Notes: generated by a model not told the origin, from the letters alone. 29,135 nucleotides of DNA from CAWUIH01 sp963922495 (GCA_963922495.1 CAWUIH010000019.1:1-29135); one strand, 5' to 3'. Numbered from the stretch's first letter, positions 16,341 through 24,917 are shown. Made by a program: numbers and translations.

Positions 16341-17321
16341 ATGCAAACCAAAACCGACATTTTGATTTTACCGTTGTTATGTATTTTTACAGCGCTACTG
16401 GCCATCGGTTTAAGTTTTCAGGATCCATTTTGGTCGATCATTACCGTTGTAGTGTTATACACTGAAAAGGCCATTCATCCACTGCAAAAAGCTTTTATGC
16501 GTGTTGTTGGCACCGTGGTTGGCGCATTGGTTGGGTTAGTTATTTGCAGTTTTTTCAGCGATGATAGCTTCTTACGCTTGATGTCTATTTTCATGGTTAC
16601 CACAATCGGTACACTGTTTAATCAAATTAGCCGTTTTAGTTATGCCTGGATTTTTTGGACATTAACGGCATTTATGGTGATTTTATCAAGTTTTGCAGGA
16701 CCTACTTATGCGGTTCACGCTGCTATGTGGCGTAGTATTGAAATTATTTTGGGGGTGTTGGTTATGGCAGGTCATAGTTTACTGGCACCGCAGAAACTGT
16801 GGTTCAAATTTACACGCCCTGAATTTGACAATATTGTCTGGGAACGTTCGATTAAAACTAGTGTTGCGTGTCTCATTACCAGTATTATCTTAGTAGAAAG
16901 TCATTGGTATGCAGGGATTGTTGGGGTGACGAGTGCCTTTATCGTATCTTCGCAACAAACATATAAAAATATTGTTTCAAAAGGGGTAGAGCGTTTAATC
17001 GGTAGTGTGGTTGGTGTGGTCGTTGGATTGTTGACTATCGTTGTTTACTTTCATAGTTTCGATGCCATCCTGCTGCTGTTGTTTTTTGCAACTTTGATTT
17101 ATAGTGTACTGCATTTCTCTCATCGTGCCTATAACTATGCCAAACTGCAGGCAATCGTAGCGTTCCTGATCACTATTTTACCGGTCCACAACATGCTGAC
17201 TTCGGACATTTCACAAGCAGTTTCTAGGGCCTCGGGGGTATTGCTCGGTGTCGTTATAGCCTTATGTGTTAATTGTCTACTATGGCCTAAGTTAAATCAG
17301 TCGAAACAACAACCGATTTAA
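16341..17321 (+). CDS. Compact FUSC-family inner-membrane transporter (AaeB/fusaric acid type)
   Basis: A 326-residue membrane protein built as two similar halves. The first has PLQKAFMRVVGTVVGALVGL and ends GVLVMAGHSLLAPQK; the second has VERLIGSVVGVVVGLL and ends GVVIALCVNCLLWPK. This duplicated FUSC core usually exports aromatic acids, fusaric acid or related compounds with an HlyD-type partner, which precedes it here. E. coli AaeB is about twice as long because of large cytoplasmic domains; here the halves are joined by a short linker (about residues 155-170), so this is a minimal form. ATG 16341 is chosen over TTG 16338. Its stop lies five bases from the convergent lpxH stop. Confidence 0.8.
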   Translation: MQTKTDILILPLLCIFTALLAIGLSFQDPFWSIITVVVLYTEKAIHPLQKAFMRVVGTVVGALVGLVICSFFSDDSFLRLMSIFMVTTIGTLFNQISRFSYAWIFWTLTAFMVILSSFAGPTYAVHAAMWRSIEIILGVLVMAGHSLLAPQKLWFKFTRPEFDNIVWERSIKTSVACLITSIILVESHWYAGIVGVTSAFIVSSQQTYKNIVSKGVERLIGSVVGVVVGLLTIVVYFHSFDAILLLLFFATLIYSVLHFSHRAYNYAKLQAIVAFLITILPVHNMLTSDISQAVSRASGVLLGVVIALCVNCLLWPKLNQSKQQPI

Positions 17322-17326
17322 TGATC

Positions 17327-18070
17327 TCAGAGGGCTTCAGGAACGGTAAAAATTTCCAACTGATACGAACCGTCAGCATTGTAGCGTAACATACCGCCGT
17401 GCTCATGCCAGGCATTCAATACAATGCGTGTAACTGTTTGATTGCCCAATGTGATGGAATGCACTTGAGGACGGTGTGTATGGCCATGTATCAATAATTT
17501 CACGGACATAGCTTGCATTACCTTTTTGACCTCGCTAGGGGTGACGTCCATGATATGGTTTGGTAAATGGGTTTGGTGTTGGCGGCTCTTTTTGCGTAGT
17601 AGGCGTGCTAAGCGTCGCCGCAACCACAATGGGAGATAACATACTGCAGCTTGTGCAAAACGACTTAGCATGATTCGGCGGAAGCGCTGATGTCTAGTAT
17701 CCAGAGTGCATAAGCTGTCGCCGTGCATGATTAATACACGTTGTCCAAATAAATCGATCAGCGTACCGTCTGGCAAAAGCTTTGCGCCAGTAAGCTGGCT
17801 GAAGCGCTTTCCAATCACGTAATCTCGATTGCCGCGGATGAAATAAATAGATAACCCAGATTTAGTCAGCTTTCTGATTTCATTGATAATTTCCAAGTTG
17901 AATGGTGATAAATCGTCATCGCCAATCCATGCTTCAAATAAATCTCCAAGAATGTAAATTTGTTTGGCCTGCGGTGCAAGGTGGCGCATAAAATGCTTAA
18001 AGCGCGCAGTGATATCGGGACAGTTTTCATCCAAGTGAATATCTGAAATAAAATAAACAAAATCGTCCAT
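17327..18070 (-). CDS. lpxH: UDP-2,3-diacylglucosamine diphosphatase LpxH
   Basis: Calcineurin-like phosphoesterase that hydrolyses UDP-2,3-diacylglucosamine to lipid X, the fourth step of lipid A synthesis, at the inner-membrane face. 247 residues, typical. The five metal-binding motifs are visible: FISDIHLDE, LGDLFEAWIGDDD, RGNRDYVIG, MHGDS and HGHTHRP. Its presence implies a lipid A-containing outer membrane made through LpxH rather than LpxI or LpxG. It is transcribed away from gltX with 63 bases between start codons. Confidence 0.95.
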   Translation of the reverse strand: MDDFVYFISDIHLDENCPDITARFKHFMRHLAPQAKQIYILGDLFEAWIGDDDLSPFNLEIINEIRKLTKSGLSIYFIRGNRDYVIGKRFSQLTGAKLLPDGTLIDLFGQRVLIMHGDSLCTLDTRHQRFRRIMLSRFAQAAVCYLPLWLRRRLARLLRKKSRQHQTHLPNHIMDVTPSEVKKVMQAMSVKLLIHGHTHRPQVHSITLGNQTVTRIVLNAWHEHGGMLRYNADGSYQLEIFTVPEAL

Positions 18071-18133
18071 CGTTTAAGCGTTGGAAAGCCGGATAAAAGT
18101 TGTCATAATATTGTGTTTTAAACAGTGAGTCCA

Positions 18134-19537
18134 ATGATTAAGAGTCGATTTTGTCCAAGCCCTACCGGCCTCATCCACCTTGGCAATGCCCGTACGGCAT
18201 TGTTTAATTATTTGTTTGCAAAAAAGAAACATGGAACTTTTCTGCTCCGTATTGAAGACACCGATGTGGAACGCTCTAAACCAGGGTATACAACCGCCGT
18301 ACAGCACGATTTAAAATGGTTAGGTTGGGTATGGACTGAAGGTCCAGAGGTTTCTCAGCAAGAAGATAATGGCCCATACCATCAATCAAAGCGGCAGTCT
18401 ATTTATAGCGATTATTACAATCGGTTACTTGCTGCTGGTCAAGCTTATCCTTGCTTTTGTAGTGAACGCGAGTTGGTGCTGTCGCGTAAAATACAACGTT
18501 CTTCAGGAAAACCACCACGTTATGCAGGAACTTGTCGCCATTTAAGCGCTGAAGCGGTGAAACAAAAGCGTGACCAGGGCTTGAAACCAACACTGCGATT
18601 TTTGGTGGAGCCTGATAGTAAAATAGTTTTTACTGATTTGGTTCGTGGCGAGCAGACGTTTTACGGTAGTGATATTGGAGATTTTATCATTCGTCGAGCG
18701 AATGGCACTTCACCATTTTTATTTTGTAATGCGATTGACGATGCATTGATGGGAGTGACGCATGTACTGCGTGGTGAAGACCACCTGACTAACACACCGC
18801 GTCAGATGATGATACTCAACGCGCTTTCGCTGTTACCGCCGCAATATGCACACATTTCATTGATCACTGGTACTGACAATACGCCGTTGTCTAAGCGCAA
18901 TGGCAGTCAAAGCATTCAAGATATTCGCAAACAAGGTTATTTGCCGGATGCCATTAACAACTATTTGGCGCGATTAGGGCATCACTACGAAGATGACCAA
19001 TTGATGACAGCAACACAATTGGCAGAAAATTTTAAGTTGGAATCATTAAGCAAATCACCTGCCAAGTTTGACTTACAACAGTTGAATTATTGGCAGCGAA
19101 AAGTGTTGGAAAAAATGTCACTGACTGAATTTCAATTGTGGGTTGATGAGAACACGTTAGCGATTATACCTGATGGCAAATTAAGCCTATTTTTGAAAAC
19201 TATAAAACCCAATGTGGTTTTATGGGACGATGTGAAGCTTTGGATCAATCGCTGTTTTGGAGCAGCGCTTGATTTTAGTGAAGCGGGCAAGCAATTACTG
19301 CAGGCTGCGGGGACATCATATTTCGATGAGGCAATGACTGCATTTAAAGAGTGTGGTAAAGACTTAGAAGCCGTGATCGCTCATTTGAAACAGCGACTTC
19401 AAATCAAAGGAAAAAATTTATTTCAACCGCTGCGCATGGCATTGACTGGGCAATTGCATGGTCCAGAGTTGTCACCTTTGATTGATTTGATGAGTGACGA
19501 GCTGATCCAACAGCGTTTGAAAGAAGCGCAACGATGA
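18134..19537 (+). CDS. gltX: Glutamyl-tRNA synthetase
   Basis: Charges tRNA with glutamate. 467 residues from ATG 18134; an in-frame GTG at 18125 is the alternative. The class I signatures are FCPSPTGLIHLGN (HIGH-type) and PLSKRNGS (KMSKS-type; the family more often has KLSKRHG). A zinc-type cluster CFCSER ... TCRH (Cys-X-Cys, then Cys-X-His) is present as in E. coli GluRS. Many relatives carry two gltX copies or misacylate tRNA-Gln for GatCAB; which class this one belongs to cannot be decided from this window. Its stop overlaps the cysS start (ATGA). Confidence 0.93.
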   Translation: MIKSRFCPSPTGLIHLGNARTALFNYLFAKKKHGTFLLRIEDTDVERSKPGYTTAVQHDLKWLGWVWTEGPEVSQQEDNGPYHQSKRQSIYSDYYNRLLAAGQAYPCFCSERELVLSRKIQRSSGKPPRYAGTCRHLSAEAVKQKRDQGLKPTLRFLVEPDSKIVFTDLVRGEQTFYGSDIGDFIIRRANGTSPFLFCNAIDDALMGVTHVLRGEDHLTNTPRQMMILNALSLLPPQYAHISLITGTDNTPLSKRNGSQSIQDIRKQGYLPDAINNYLARLGHHYEDDQLMTATQLAENFKLESLSKSPAKFDLQQLNYWQRKVLEKMSLTEFQLWVDENTLAIIPDGKLSLFLKTIKPNVVLWDDVKLWINRCFGAALDFSEAGKQLLQAAGTSYFDEAMTAFKECGKDLEAVIAHLKQRLQIKGKNLFQPLRMALTGQLHGPELSPLIDLMSDELIQQRLKEAQR

Positions 19538-20901
19538 AAATCTTTAATAGTCTCACCAAAAAAAAGCAAATCTTCCAGCCGCTGGAACCCGGTAAAGTAA
19601 AAATGTATGTCTGCGGCATGACTGTTTATGATTATAGTCATATTGGTCATGCGCGCTCGTTAGTGACGTTTGATATGGTGAATCGTTATTTCAGAGCCCG
19701 TGGTTTTGAGGTGACTTTTGTTAGAAATATTACGGATATTGACGATAAAATCATACAGCGTGCACGTGAAAATCAACAGCCGTTTGAGGAATTAACTCAG
19801 CGATTTATTGATTTTTTACATCAAGATGAAAAAGCATTGAATTTATTACCGCCAGATTATGAGCCACGTGCTACGGCATACATAGCAGAGATCATCGCAT
19901 TTATTACCGTTTTATTGGAAAAAAAAGTCGCCTACATCGGTGAAAACGGTGATGTATATTTTAGCGTTAGGCAGTATAAACCCTACGGTAAGCTATCCAA
20001 TCGTAACGTAGATCAACTCCGCTCAGGTGCGCGCATTGGAATCAGTGATAGCAAAAAAGACCCTTTAGATTTTGTATTGTGGAAACTGGCAAAGCCGGAT
20101 GAACCGCAGTGGGATTCTCCTTGGGGTAAAGGACGTCCAGGCTGGCATATCGAGTGTTCTGTCATGTCGACAGAAATTTTAGGGCAACCATTTGACATAC
20201 ACGGTGGTGGTTTGGACTTAAAGTTTCCGCATCATGAAAACGAAATTGCTCAGTCGGAGGCAAAATGCCAAAAAGCCTTTGCTAATATCTGGATGCACAC
20301 AGGACTATTGCAAATTAACAAAGAGAAAATGTCAAAGTCGCTAGGTAATTTTATTACGATTAAAGCGGCACTCGAAAAAGATGATGCTGAAGTGGTGCGC
20401 TATTTTTTATTATCAGGACATTATCGTAGTCCTTTGAATTATTCGCAACACACACTAGAAAATGCCCGTGCTGCGTTGTCGCGTTTGTATGGCGCATTAC
20501 GCGATTTACCAGCCATGCCGGTTCAAGCCAGCGACTTTACCCGCGATTTTTATGCTGCTATGGATGATGACTTTAATACGCCGCTAGCTTTCGCGATTCT
20601 ATTCGATATGGCAAGAGAAATTAATCGGTCGCGTGCTGAGCAGCAACTACAGTCTGCCGCACTGTTAGCAGCAGAATTGCAGCAACTGGCGGGTGTATTT
20701 GGATTACTACAGCGGCAACCCGAAGCATTCTTGCACGGTAATAGCGCTGATAGTCAGCATATTGAAGGTTTGATTGAAGCGCGGAATAAAGCACGCCAAC
20801 AGCGGGATTGGATTGCTGCTGACCGCATTCGCCAACAACTGTTAGATATTGGCGTTGCTATCGAAGACTCGCCACAAGGCACTATTTGGCGCCTCTTATA
20901 A
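19534..20901 (+). CDS. cysS: Cysteinyl-tRNA synthetase
   Basis: Charges tRNA-Cys. 455 residues, close to the 461 of E. coli. Signatures in order: VCGMTVYDYSHIGHARS (zinc Cys and HIGH), FVRNITDIDDKII, GWHIECSVMS (zinc Cys), FPHHENEIAQSE (zinc His and Glu), KMSKSLGNF and the C-terminal DIGVAIEDSPQGTIWRL. It overlaps gltX by four bases, so the two synthetases are translationally coupled. Confidence 0.97.
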   Translation: MKIFNSLTKKKQIFQPLEPGKVKMYVCGMTVYDYSHIGHARSLVTFDMVNRYFRARGFEVTFVRNITDIDDKIIQRARENQQPFEELTQRFIDFLHQDEKALNLLPPDYEPRATAYIAEIIAFITVLLEKKVAYIGENGDVYFSVRQYKPYGKLSNRNVDQLRSGARIGISDSKKDPLDFVLWKLAKPDEPQWDSPWGKGRPGWHIECSVMSTEILGQPFDIHGGGLDLKFPHHENEIAQSEAKCQKAFANIWMHTGLLQINKEKMSKSLGNFITIKAALEKDDAEVVRYFLLSGHYRSPLNYSQHTLENARAALSRLYGALRDLPAMPVQASDFTRDFYAAMDDDFNTPLAFAILFDMAREINRSRAEQQLQSAALLAAELQQLAGVFGLLQRQPEAFLHGNSADSQHIEGLIEARNKARQQRDWIAADRIRQQLLDIGVAIEDSPQGTIWRLL

Positions 20902-20930
20902 GCAGCTAAATACCCGGCTTAAGTTTTTTT
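20895..20930 (+). terminator. Probable terminator of gltX-cysS
   Basis: CTTATAAGC pairs with GCTTAAG through an imperfect stem (two-base bulge) around the cysS stop, followed by seven T (20924-20930). The loop is about 12 bases, so the hairpin is only moderately stable, but its place is right. Confidence 0.4.
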
Positions 20931-21114
20931 GGTCAAAAAAATTCGCTATTGGCAGCGCGCTCTAATAAATCGATCAATATGGTGGTGAAACTATTTTATG
21001 GATATGGAGGCAGTTCCTTACTGAATTAATCTACTGTTAAGTGATTTTTTATTAATCTCTCCCTGATTTCGTGCTACTTTAATTTCAAATTCAATAATTC
21101 TTGAGGATATAGAA

Positions 21115-21393
21115 ATGAGTGGAGAATATAATAAAGTAGGCGACGGAAAAAAACAGGGTGACCCAATGAATGGTATGCCAGAAGACAATTTATCTGTTTC
21201 AAGTGATGATGAAAATGAGCAAGGTAAATCCTCCTTTCCCAGTTGCCTTTCTAAATGCCTTAGGCGCCTTTGTTTCTTTCGATCAGTCCCTTTATCGAGG
21301 AAAAGTTCCACTGGATCAATGAACCTTTTGAATCCTAAGATTGATGGTGAAGATGATGTAATCGGTTCGCGTCCTCGCTCTTCAAGCGCGTAA
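21115..21393 (+). CDS. Orphan 92-residue hydrophilic protein with a Cys/Arg cluster
   Basis: Start ATG 21115 is supported by GAGG (21103-21106) eight bases upstream. No family recognised. The first 40 residues are polar and acidic (PEDNLSVSSDDENEQ), then comes a short basic, cysteine-bearing amphipathic segment (SCLSKCLRRLCFFRS, residues 43-57; Cys44, 48, 53), then a serine-rich tail (SRKSSTGS, SRPRSSSA). No signal peptide or membrane span. It stands alone between cysS and the pilin cluster. A host-directed or membrane-tethered small protein is possible, but there is no direct evidence. An overlapping reverse-strand frame (21018-21416) is rejected because it lacks this ribosome site. Confidence 0.55.
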   Translation: MSGEYNKVGDGKKQGDPMNGMPEDNLSVSSDDENEQGKSSFPSCLSKCLRRLCFFRSVPLSRKSSTGSMNLLNPKIDGEDDVIGSRPRSSSA

Positions 21394-21832
21394 AATTCAT
21401 AAATTGCACGCTGCACTTAATAATTAGAATCGATATCATTCTTAATGAAACTCGCTTGAGAACTAAGAAATTATAAATGGCTATTGGAAATGTAATAGCC
21501 ACCTGCTTTGCTGACTTTGGACTGATGAACAAGTGCAGCGATTACGCAACAACTCTAAATGATTTGATCGTATCGAGAGACTTCAGTCGTGCACTGCTTC
21601 GATTTGGTAATGTACGTGCTATTTCTCGATCGCATTGTTAATCGCCATTTTGCAACAAATGAGCGCGATGTGATTTTCAGCTTCAATTGCGTACAATGGC
21701 GACAGATGTTCTCGGTTAAGAACTGATTTGGCGTGATAATACGTCATTATGCGTGAATGCGCTGTTCTATTAAGGTGCTTAATCCACAACTACGGTATTT
21801 TAAATTTCTGCATAGTATTTTATGCTGAGCGC
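21394..21832. other. Non-coding stretch before the pilin cluster
   Basis: 439 bases without a supported gene. It holds an eight-base inverted repeat TGGCTATT/AATAGCCA (21478-21501, eight-base loop, no T run) and the word ATGATTTGATCGTATCGA (21559-21576), 17 of 18 bases identical to 10025-10042 upstream of carA. A 38-codon frame at 21525 has no ribosome site and is not called. The pilV promoter should lie at the right end; TATGCT at 21821-21826 is a possible -10. Confidence 0.4.
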
Positions 21833-22183
21833 ATGAAAAAAACTGTGTCAGGGTGGCTGTTGTTTGAAGCGCTTATCGCTTGGTTTGTACTCAGCTGCTT
21901 CTTATTGAGTATGCTGTTGCTTTCAATTAAAGAATTGAAATTATCACAACATAATTACCATTACGCCATGGCAGTCGTCGAGTTGCACCAAGTGTTCGTG
22001 CAATTGCGCTTGTGTGCTACAGCTACTGAACAGAGTGCAGTAATTCTTAAGTGGCGACGGCAACTTAGCGCGGTGATCAGCAATGCCAGTGGTGATGTCA
22101 ACTGTAAAATGCGTTACTGTCATGCTGCAGTGCTGTGGCAAGACTCAAAGCTTGGACGGTTGGATTTAGATGGTAAAATTTAA
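21833..22183 (+). CDS. pilV: PilV-like minor type IV pilin
   Basis: 116 residues from ATG 21833. The N-terminus has a short basic leader MKKTVSG, then WLLFEALIAWFVLS: a prepilin site with Gly at -1 and Glu at +5, followed by the hydrophobic helix that anchors pilins. The first mature residue is Trp instead of the usual Phe. The C-terminal half (LKWRRQLSAVISNASGDVNC, then AAVLWQDSKLG) matches the PilV pattern of a Trp-led helix, a Gly/Val/Cys strand and a terminal W-x-D strand. Minor pilins prime assembly of type IV pili at the inner membrane. It overlaps the pilW-like gene by 14 bases. GspI of type II secretion is the main alternative. Confidence 0.65.
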   Translation: MKKTVSGWLLFEALIAWFVLSCFLLSMLLLSIKELKLSQHNYHYAMAVVELHQVFVQLRLCATATEQSAVILKWRRQLSAVISNASGDVNCKMRYCHAAVLWQDSKLGRLDLDGKI

Positions 22184-22760
22184 GGCTCAGCGAGGTTATT
22201 TGCTAACCGAAACTCTGCTTGCTTTGTTGATCGGTGCGCTATTGCTAACGTCTTTGGTTAAAGTAGTGACTGCCGTGTTTGCAAATATCGCTTATAAGCA
22301 AGCGTTGGATGACATCACAGAAAAGCTGCGCTATTTACAACTTTATTGGACGCGAGTGTTCCGGCTTGAGCCCAGTCGATGTCCTCAGTCAGCAAATCTC
22401 CCGGGTCTCAGGTTATATCCCCCTGAAAATCCCAAAGAGTTAATATTAGGTCGTTGCACATATTACCACAGTCACTATCAGTATGTTAAAACTCATTTTT
22501 TTGTCGCCAATTCACATCGTTTGGGTCACTCTGGTCGTCAAATATTTTCATTTTACGAAAAAGTAGCTGTTGGCCATCGTCAGGAGATTGTGGCTGATGT
22601 TGGCGAGATGCAAGTCGATTATATACTACCTAATCATCGGCAATGCAGCGCTGACCGTGTGCACGATTGGTCACAGGTTCAAGCCGTTTGCATCCACTTT
22701 AAAATATGCAGTGATCGCTTGTCACGCCACGTAAAATATTGCAACAGAATGAGGGTTTAG
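22170..22760 (+). CDS. pilW: PilW-like minor type IV pilin
   Basis: 196 residues. The leader MVKFKAQRG is followed by YLLTETLLALLIGALLLTSL, with Gly at -1 and Glu at +5 as in prepilins cleaved by PilD. Downstream, EIVADVGEMQVDYIL resembles the ELVEGVENMQVQYG-type segment of PilW. GspJ of type II secretion has a similar plan and size and is the alternative; the PilV-like neighbour favours pilW. At 196 residues it is short for PilW, so its C-terminal domain may be reduced. The start overlaps the pilV-like stop and its end overlaps the proposed start of the pilX remnant. Confidence 0.65.
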   Translation: MVKFKAQRGYLLTETLLALLIGALLLTSLVKVVTAVFANIAYKQALDDITEKLRYLQLYWTRVFRLEPSRCPQSANLPGLRLYPPENPKELILGRCTYYHSHYQYVKTHFFVANSHRLGHSGRQIFSFYEKVAVGHRQEIVADVGEMQVDYILPNHRQCSADRVHDWSQVQAVCIHFKICSDRLSRHVKYCNRMRV

Positions 22761-22985
22761 TAATTGATTTTATTGACTATACTAATTTTTGTGTCCGTAC
22801 TTTCCGACTGTTTAACCACTGAACTCAATACGACGCTATTGCAACTGCAAATGAATCAGGATTTTTACCATCACGAGATTGTGTTGCAGCGGCAATTTTC
22901 AGAAAGTCTTTCAAAAATTGATCAAAAAGAGTATGATATGGACCAAAATATTTCAAGGTATATGGCATGTCCTCAATTAAGTTAA
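22739..22985 (+). pseudogene. pilX: PilX-like minor pilin remnant, frameshifted and shortened
   Basis: A frame from TTG 22764 encodes 73 residues with a hydrophobic start (ILLTILIFVSVLSD) and TTELNTTLLQLQMNQDF, resembling the PilX N-terminal domain without its prepilin leader. The missing leader exists in another frame just upstream: from 22739, codons read LQQNEGLVI, a typical prepilin Gly-hydrophobic site. Skipping one base near 22766 joins them into EGLVIILLTILIFVSV. The product ends after about 80 residues, half a normal PilX, at the start of the ZIP gene. Third place after pilV- and pilW-like genes supports the call. Whether the frameshift is real or a sequencing error is open. Confidence 0.5.
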
Positions 22986-23716
22986 TTTCGTTATTTGTGG
23001 TGCTAGCAGTTACGCTGGTTGCGGGCTTTTATCCCTTTTTTAGGAAAATGCAAACCAAGAGTGGTTCACAGTTTCCAATTGGTGAGGCGATTGCTTGTGG
23101 TGTCTTCCTCGGTGCGGGTTTGATGCATATGTTGGGTGATTCGGCTCAAGGTTTTAACGACCTTCATTATGATTATCCTTGGCCATTCTTAATTGCTGGA
23201 GTGGTATTCTTGTTGTTCTTGCTACTTGATCACATCGGCAGAGAGATGTACCAACATGGTCGTGGGGATTCCAACACTTTTGCTATTCTTGCGACGGTGA
23301 TGCTTTCAGTTCATAGCTTTTTTGTTGGTGCTGCTTTGGGATTAAGTACCTCTACTTCGGTGCAAATTATCATTTTATTAGCGATCTTAGCTCATAAGTG
23401 GGCTGCAAGTTTTGCGTTGGCAGTGCAAATCAACAAGAGTCGCTTGACAATATCGGTTGGTATCTTATTGTTCATCATTTTTAGCACTATGGTTCCACTG
23501 GGCATTATTTTTGGTTCATTAGCGACGGTGATGACTAAAACTAGCCCATTGATTGAACCTATTTTTTCCTCTATCGCCGCGGGAACTTTTTTGTATTTAG
23601 GAACTTTGCACGGGCTTGAGACATCAGTAATGGTCAAACAGTGTTGTGAACTGAAAAAATATTATTTTGTGATTGTGGGTTTTGCTATTATGGCAGTTGT
23701 TGCGATTTGGACCTAA
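22967..23716 (+). CDS. ZIP-family divalent metal transporter
   Basis: A 249-residue inner-membrane protein with about eight hydrophobic segments. The ZIP signatures are present: AIACGVFLGAGLMHML in an early helix, HSFFVGAALGLS (TM4 His-Ser-x3-Gly) and LAHKWAASFALAV (TM5 His-Lys). ZIP proteins import zinc, iron or manganese; the metal cannot be told from sequence. The start ATG 22967 overlaps the end of the pilX remnant, with AAGG upstream. It occupies the place where pilY1/pilE would follow in a complete minor-pilin operon. Confidence 0.88.
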   Translation: MSSIKLISLFVVLAVTLVAGFYPFFRKMQTKSGSQFPIGEAIACGVFLGAGLMHMLGDSAQGFNDLHYDYPWPFLIAGVVFLLFLLLDHIGREMYQHGRGDSNTFAILATVMLSVHSFFVGAALGLSTSTSVQIIILLAILAHKWAASFALAVQINKSRLTISVGILLFIIFSTMVPLGIIFGSLATVMTKTSPLIEPIFSSIAAGTFLYLGTLHGLETSVMVKQCCELKKYYFVIVGFAIMAVVAIWT

Positions 23717-23744
23717 AAAAGACCCCACCTTTTCAGATGAGGTC
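23715..23744 (-). terminator. Intrinsic terminator of ahpC-ahpD
   Basis: Read on the reverse strand, GATGAGGTC... its complement GACCTCATC pairs with GGTGGGGTC (seven of nine pairs) across a six-base loop, followed by six T. It lies about 40 bases past the ahpD stop. On the forward strand the hairpin lacks a T run, so it serves mainly the reverse operon. Confidence 0.6.
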
Positions 23745-23785
23745 AGGGAGGGTTGAACGTTAAAATCCTATTAATTAGCAAAGTG

Positions 23786-24310
23786 CTAAACGTCTTCAAT
23801 ACTGTCCACTTGTGCGAGACCATTTAACACTGCAGCAATCTTTATAGCGTGTTGAATAGCAGCTTGACTTACATTGGACTTCTCAATAACTTTAACGTGA
23901 GAGTCAATGCATAGTCCGCAGCCATTAATCGCTGATACAGCCAAGGACATCAACTCAAAATCAGATTTTTCAATGCCAGGATTGCCGATAATATTCATTC
24001 TTAAGCCTGCGGGAAGTTTTTGGAATGCTTTATTGCTCACGAGATGAATGAAGCGATAGTAAATATTATTCATTCCCATAATTGCAGCAGCAGCCTTAGC
24101 TGCTTTAGTTTCTGCATCAGAAAGCAATTCGGCAGCGAAATTTTTGATCGCGTTGATAAGCGGTGCGCTTTTTGTCGCATAGGCTACGGCCAGAGCAATT
24201 GCAGCAATTTGTGATTGAGTTAGATCACTACCAGGTGTTTGTTGCAACACAGCTAAATTTAATTTCAAGTCTTTCGCATAGTCAGGAATTGTGTTTTTGT
24301 AATCTTGCAT
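23786..24310 (-). CDS. ahpD: AhpD-like alkylhydroperoxidase / AhpC reductant
   Basis: 174 residues, all-helical carboxymuconolactone-decarboxylase-like fold. The active site INGCGLCIDSH places Cys131, Cys134 and His138, with Glu119 in FELMSLAVSA; these match Glu118, Cys130, Cys133 and His137 of Mycobacterium AhpD. In that system AhpD passes electrons from dihydrolipoamide/SucB to AhpC. It follows ahpC by 67 bases on the same strand and is closed by a terminator, so the two form one operon controlled by the OxyR box upstream of ahpC. Confidence 0.93.
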   Translation of the reverse strand: MQDYKNTIPDYAKDLKLNLAVLQQTPGSDLTQSQIAAIALAVAYATKSAPLINAIKNFAAELLSDAETKAAKAAAAIMGMNNIYYRFIHLVSNKAFQKLPAGLRMNIIGNPGIEKSDFELMSLAVSAINGCGLCIDSHVKVIEKSNVSQAAIQHAIKIAAVLNGLAQVDSIEDV

Positions 24311-24377
24311 GATAATACTCTTTCATTGGAATAGTTGTAAAAGAGGTGACAGTATCGATTGTCACCTCCGGCGCAGT

Positions 24378-24917
24378 TTAGGCAACCGTGATTGTGTCTT
24401 CGCCTTTTTCCCAGTTGCAAGGGCATAATTCATCGGTTTGCAACGCATCGAGTACTCGCAATACTTCAGTAGGATTGCGCCCGACATTCAAGTCAGTGAC
24501 CATCACAAAGCGAACGATGCCATCAGGATCAATGATGAATGTTGCACGTTCAGAAACACCTTCGGCATGATTTAAAATACCTAATTCGTGGGAGAGTTCA
24601 CGACGGATATCAGACATCATTGGGAATGGAAGATCGCGCAATTCTTCTTTATCTTTACGCCAGGCGAGATGAACGAACTCAGAATCTACGCTGGCACCGA
24701 GGATTTGCGCGTCGCGATCGATAAAATCTTGATTCAGTTTACCGAATTCAGCAATTTCGGTGGGGCAAACAAAGGTAAAGTCTTTTGGCCAGAAAAATAC
24801 TACCAACCATTTGCCTTGGTAGGTGTCATTGCTAATTTCTTGGAACGCTGTTTTAATGTTGTTATTAACAACGCTATTTAATTTAAATTGTGGAAATTTA
24901 TCGCCAATATTTATCAT
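24378..24917 (-). CDS. ahpC: Peroxiredoxin AhpC (AhpD-dependent type)
   Basis: Thiol peroxidase reducing H2O2, organic peroxides and peroxynitrite. 179 residues; the peroxidatic Cys51 lies in DFTFVCPTEI and two more cysteines (165, 167) in DELCPCNWEKG, the arrangement of mycobacterial-type AhpC that is recycled by AhpD rather than AhpF. This fits the ahpD gene directly downstream. AGAGG lies about 11 bases before the ATG on the reverse strand. It is divergent from oxyR, with 153 bases between start codons. Confidence 0.95.
   Translation of the reverse strand: MINIGDKFPQFKLNSVVNNNIKTAFQEISNDTYQGKWLVVFFWPKDFTFVCPTEIAEFGKLNQDFIDRDAQILGASVDSEFVHLAWRKDKEELRDLPFPMMSDIRRELSHELGILNHAEGVSERATFIIDPDGIVRFVMVTDLNVGRNPTEVLRVLDALQTDELCPCNWEKGEDTITVA

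Noticed and set aside
18134..19537. GluRS with PLSKRNGS as a glutamyl-queuosine synthetase (GluQ)
   Set aside because: The protein is full length with an anticodon-binding region; GluQ proteins are about 300 residues and lack it.
21018..21416. Reverse-strand 132-codon frame over the orphan 92-residue gene
   Set aside because: The forward gene has a well-placed ribosome site; the reverse frame has none and looks like a complement artefact.
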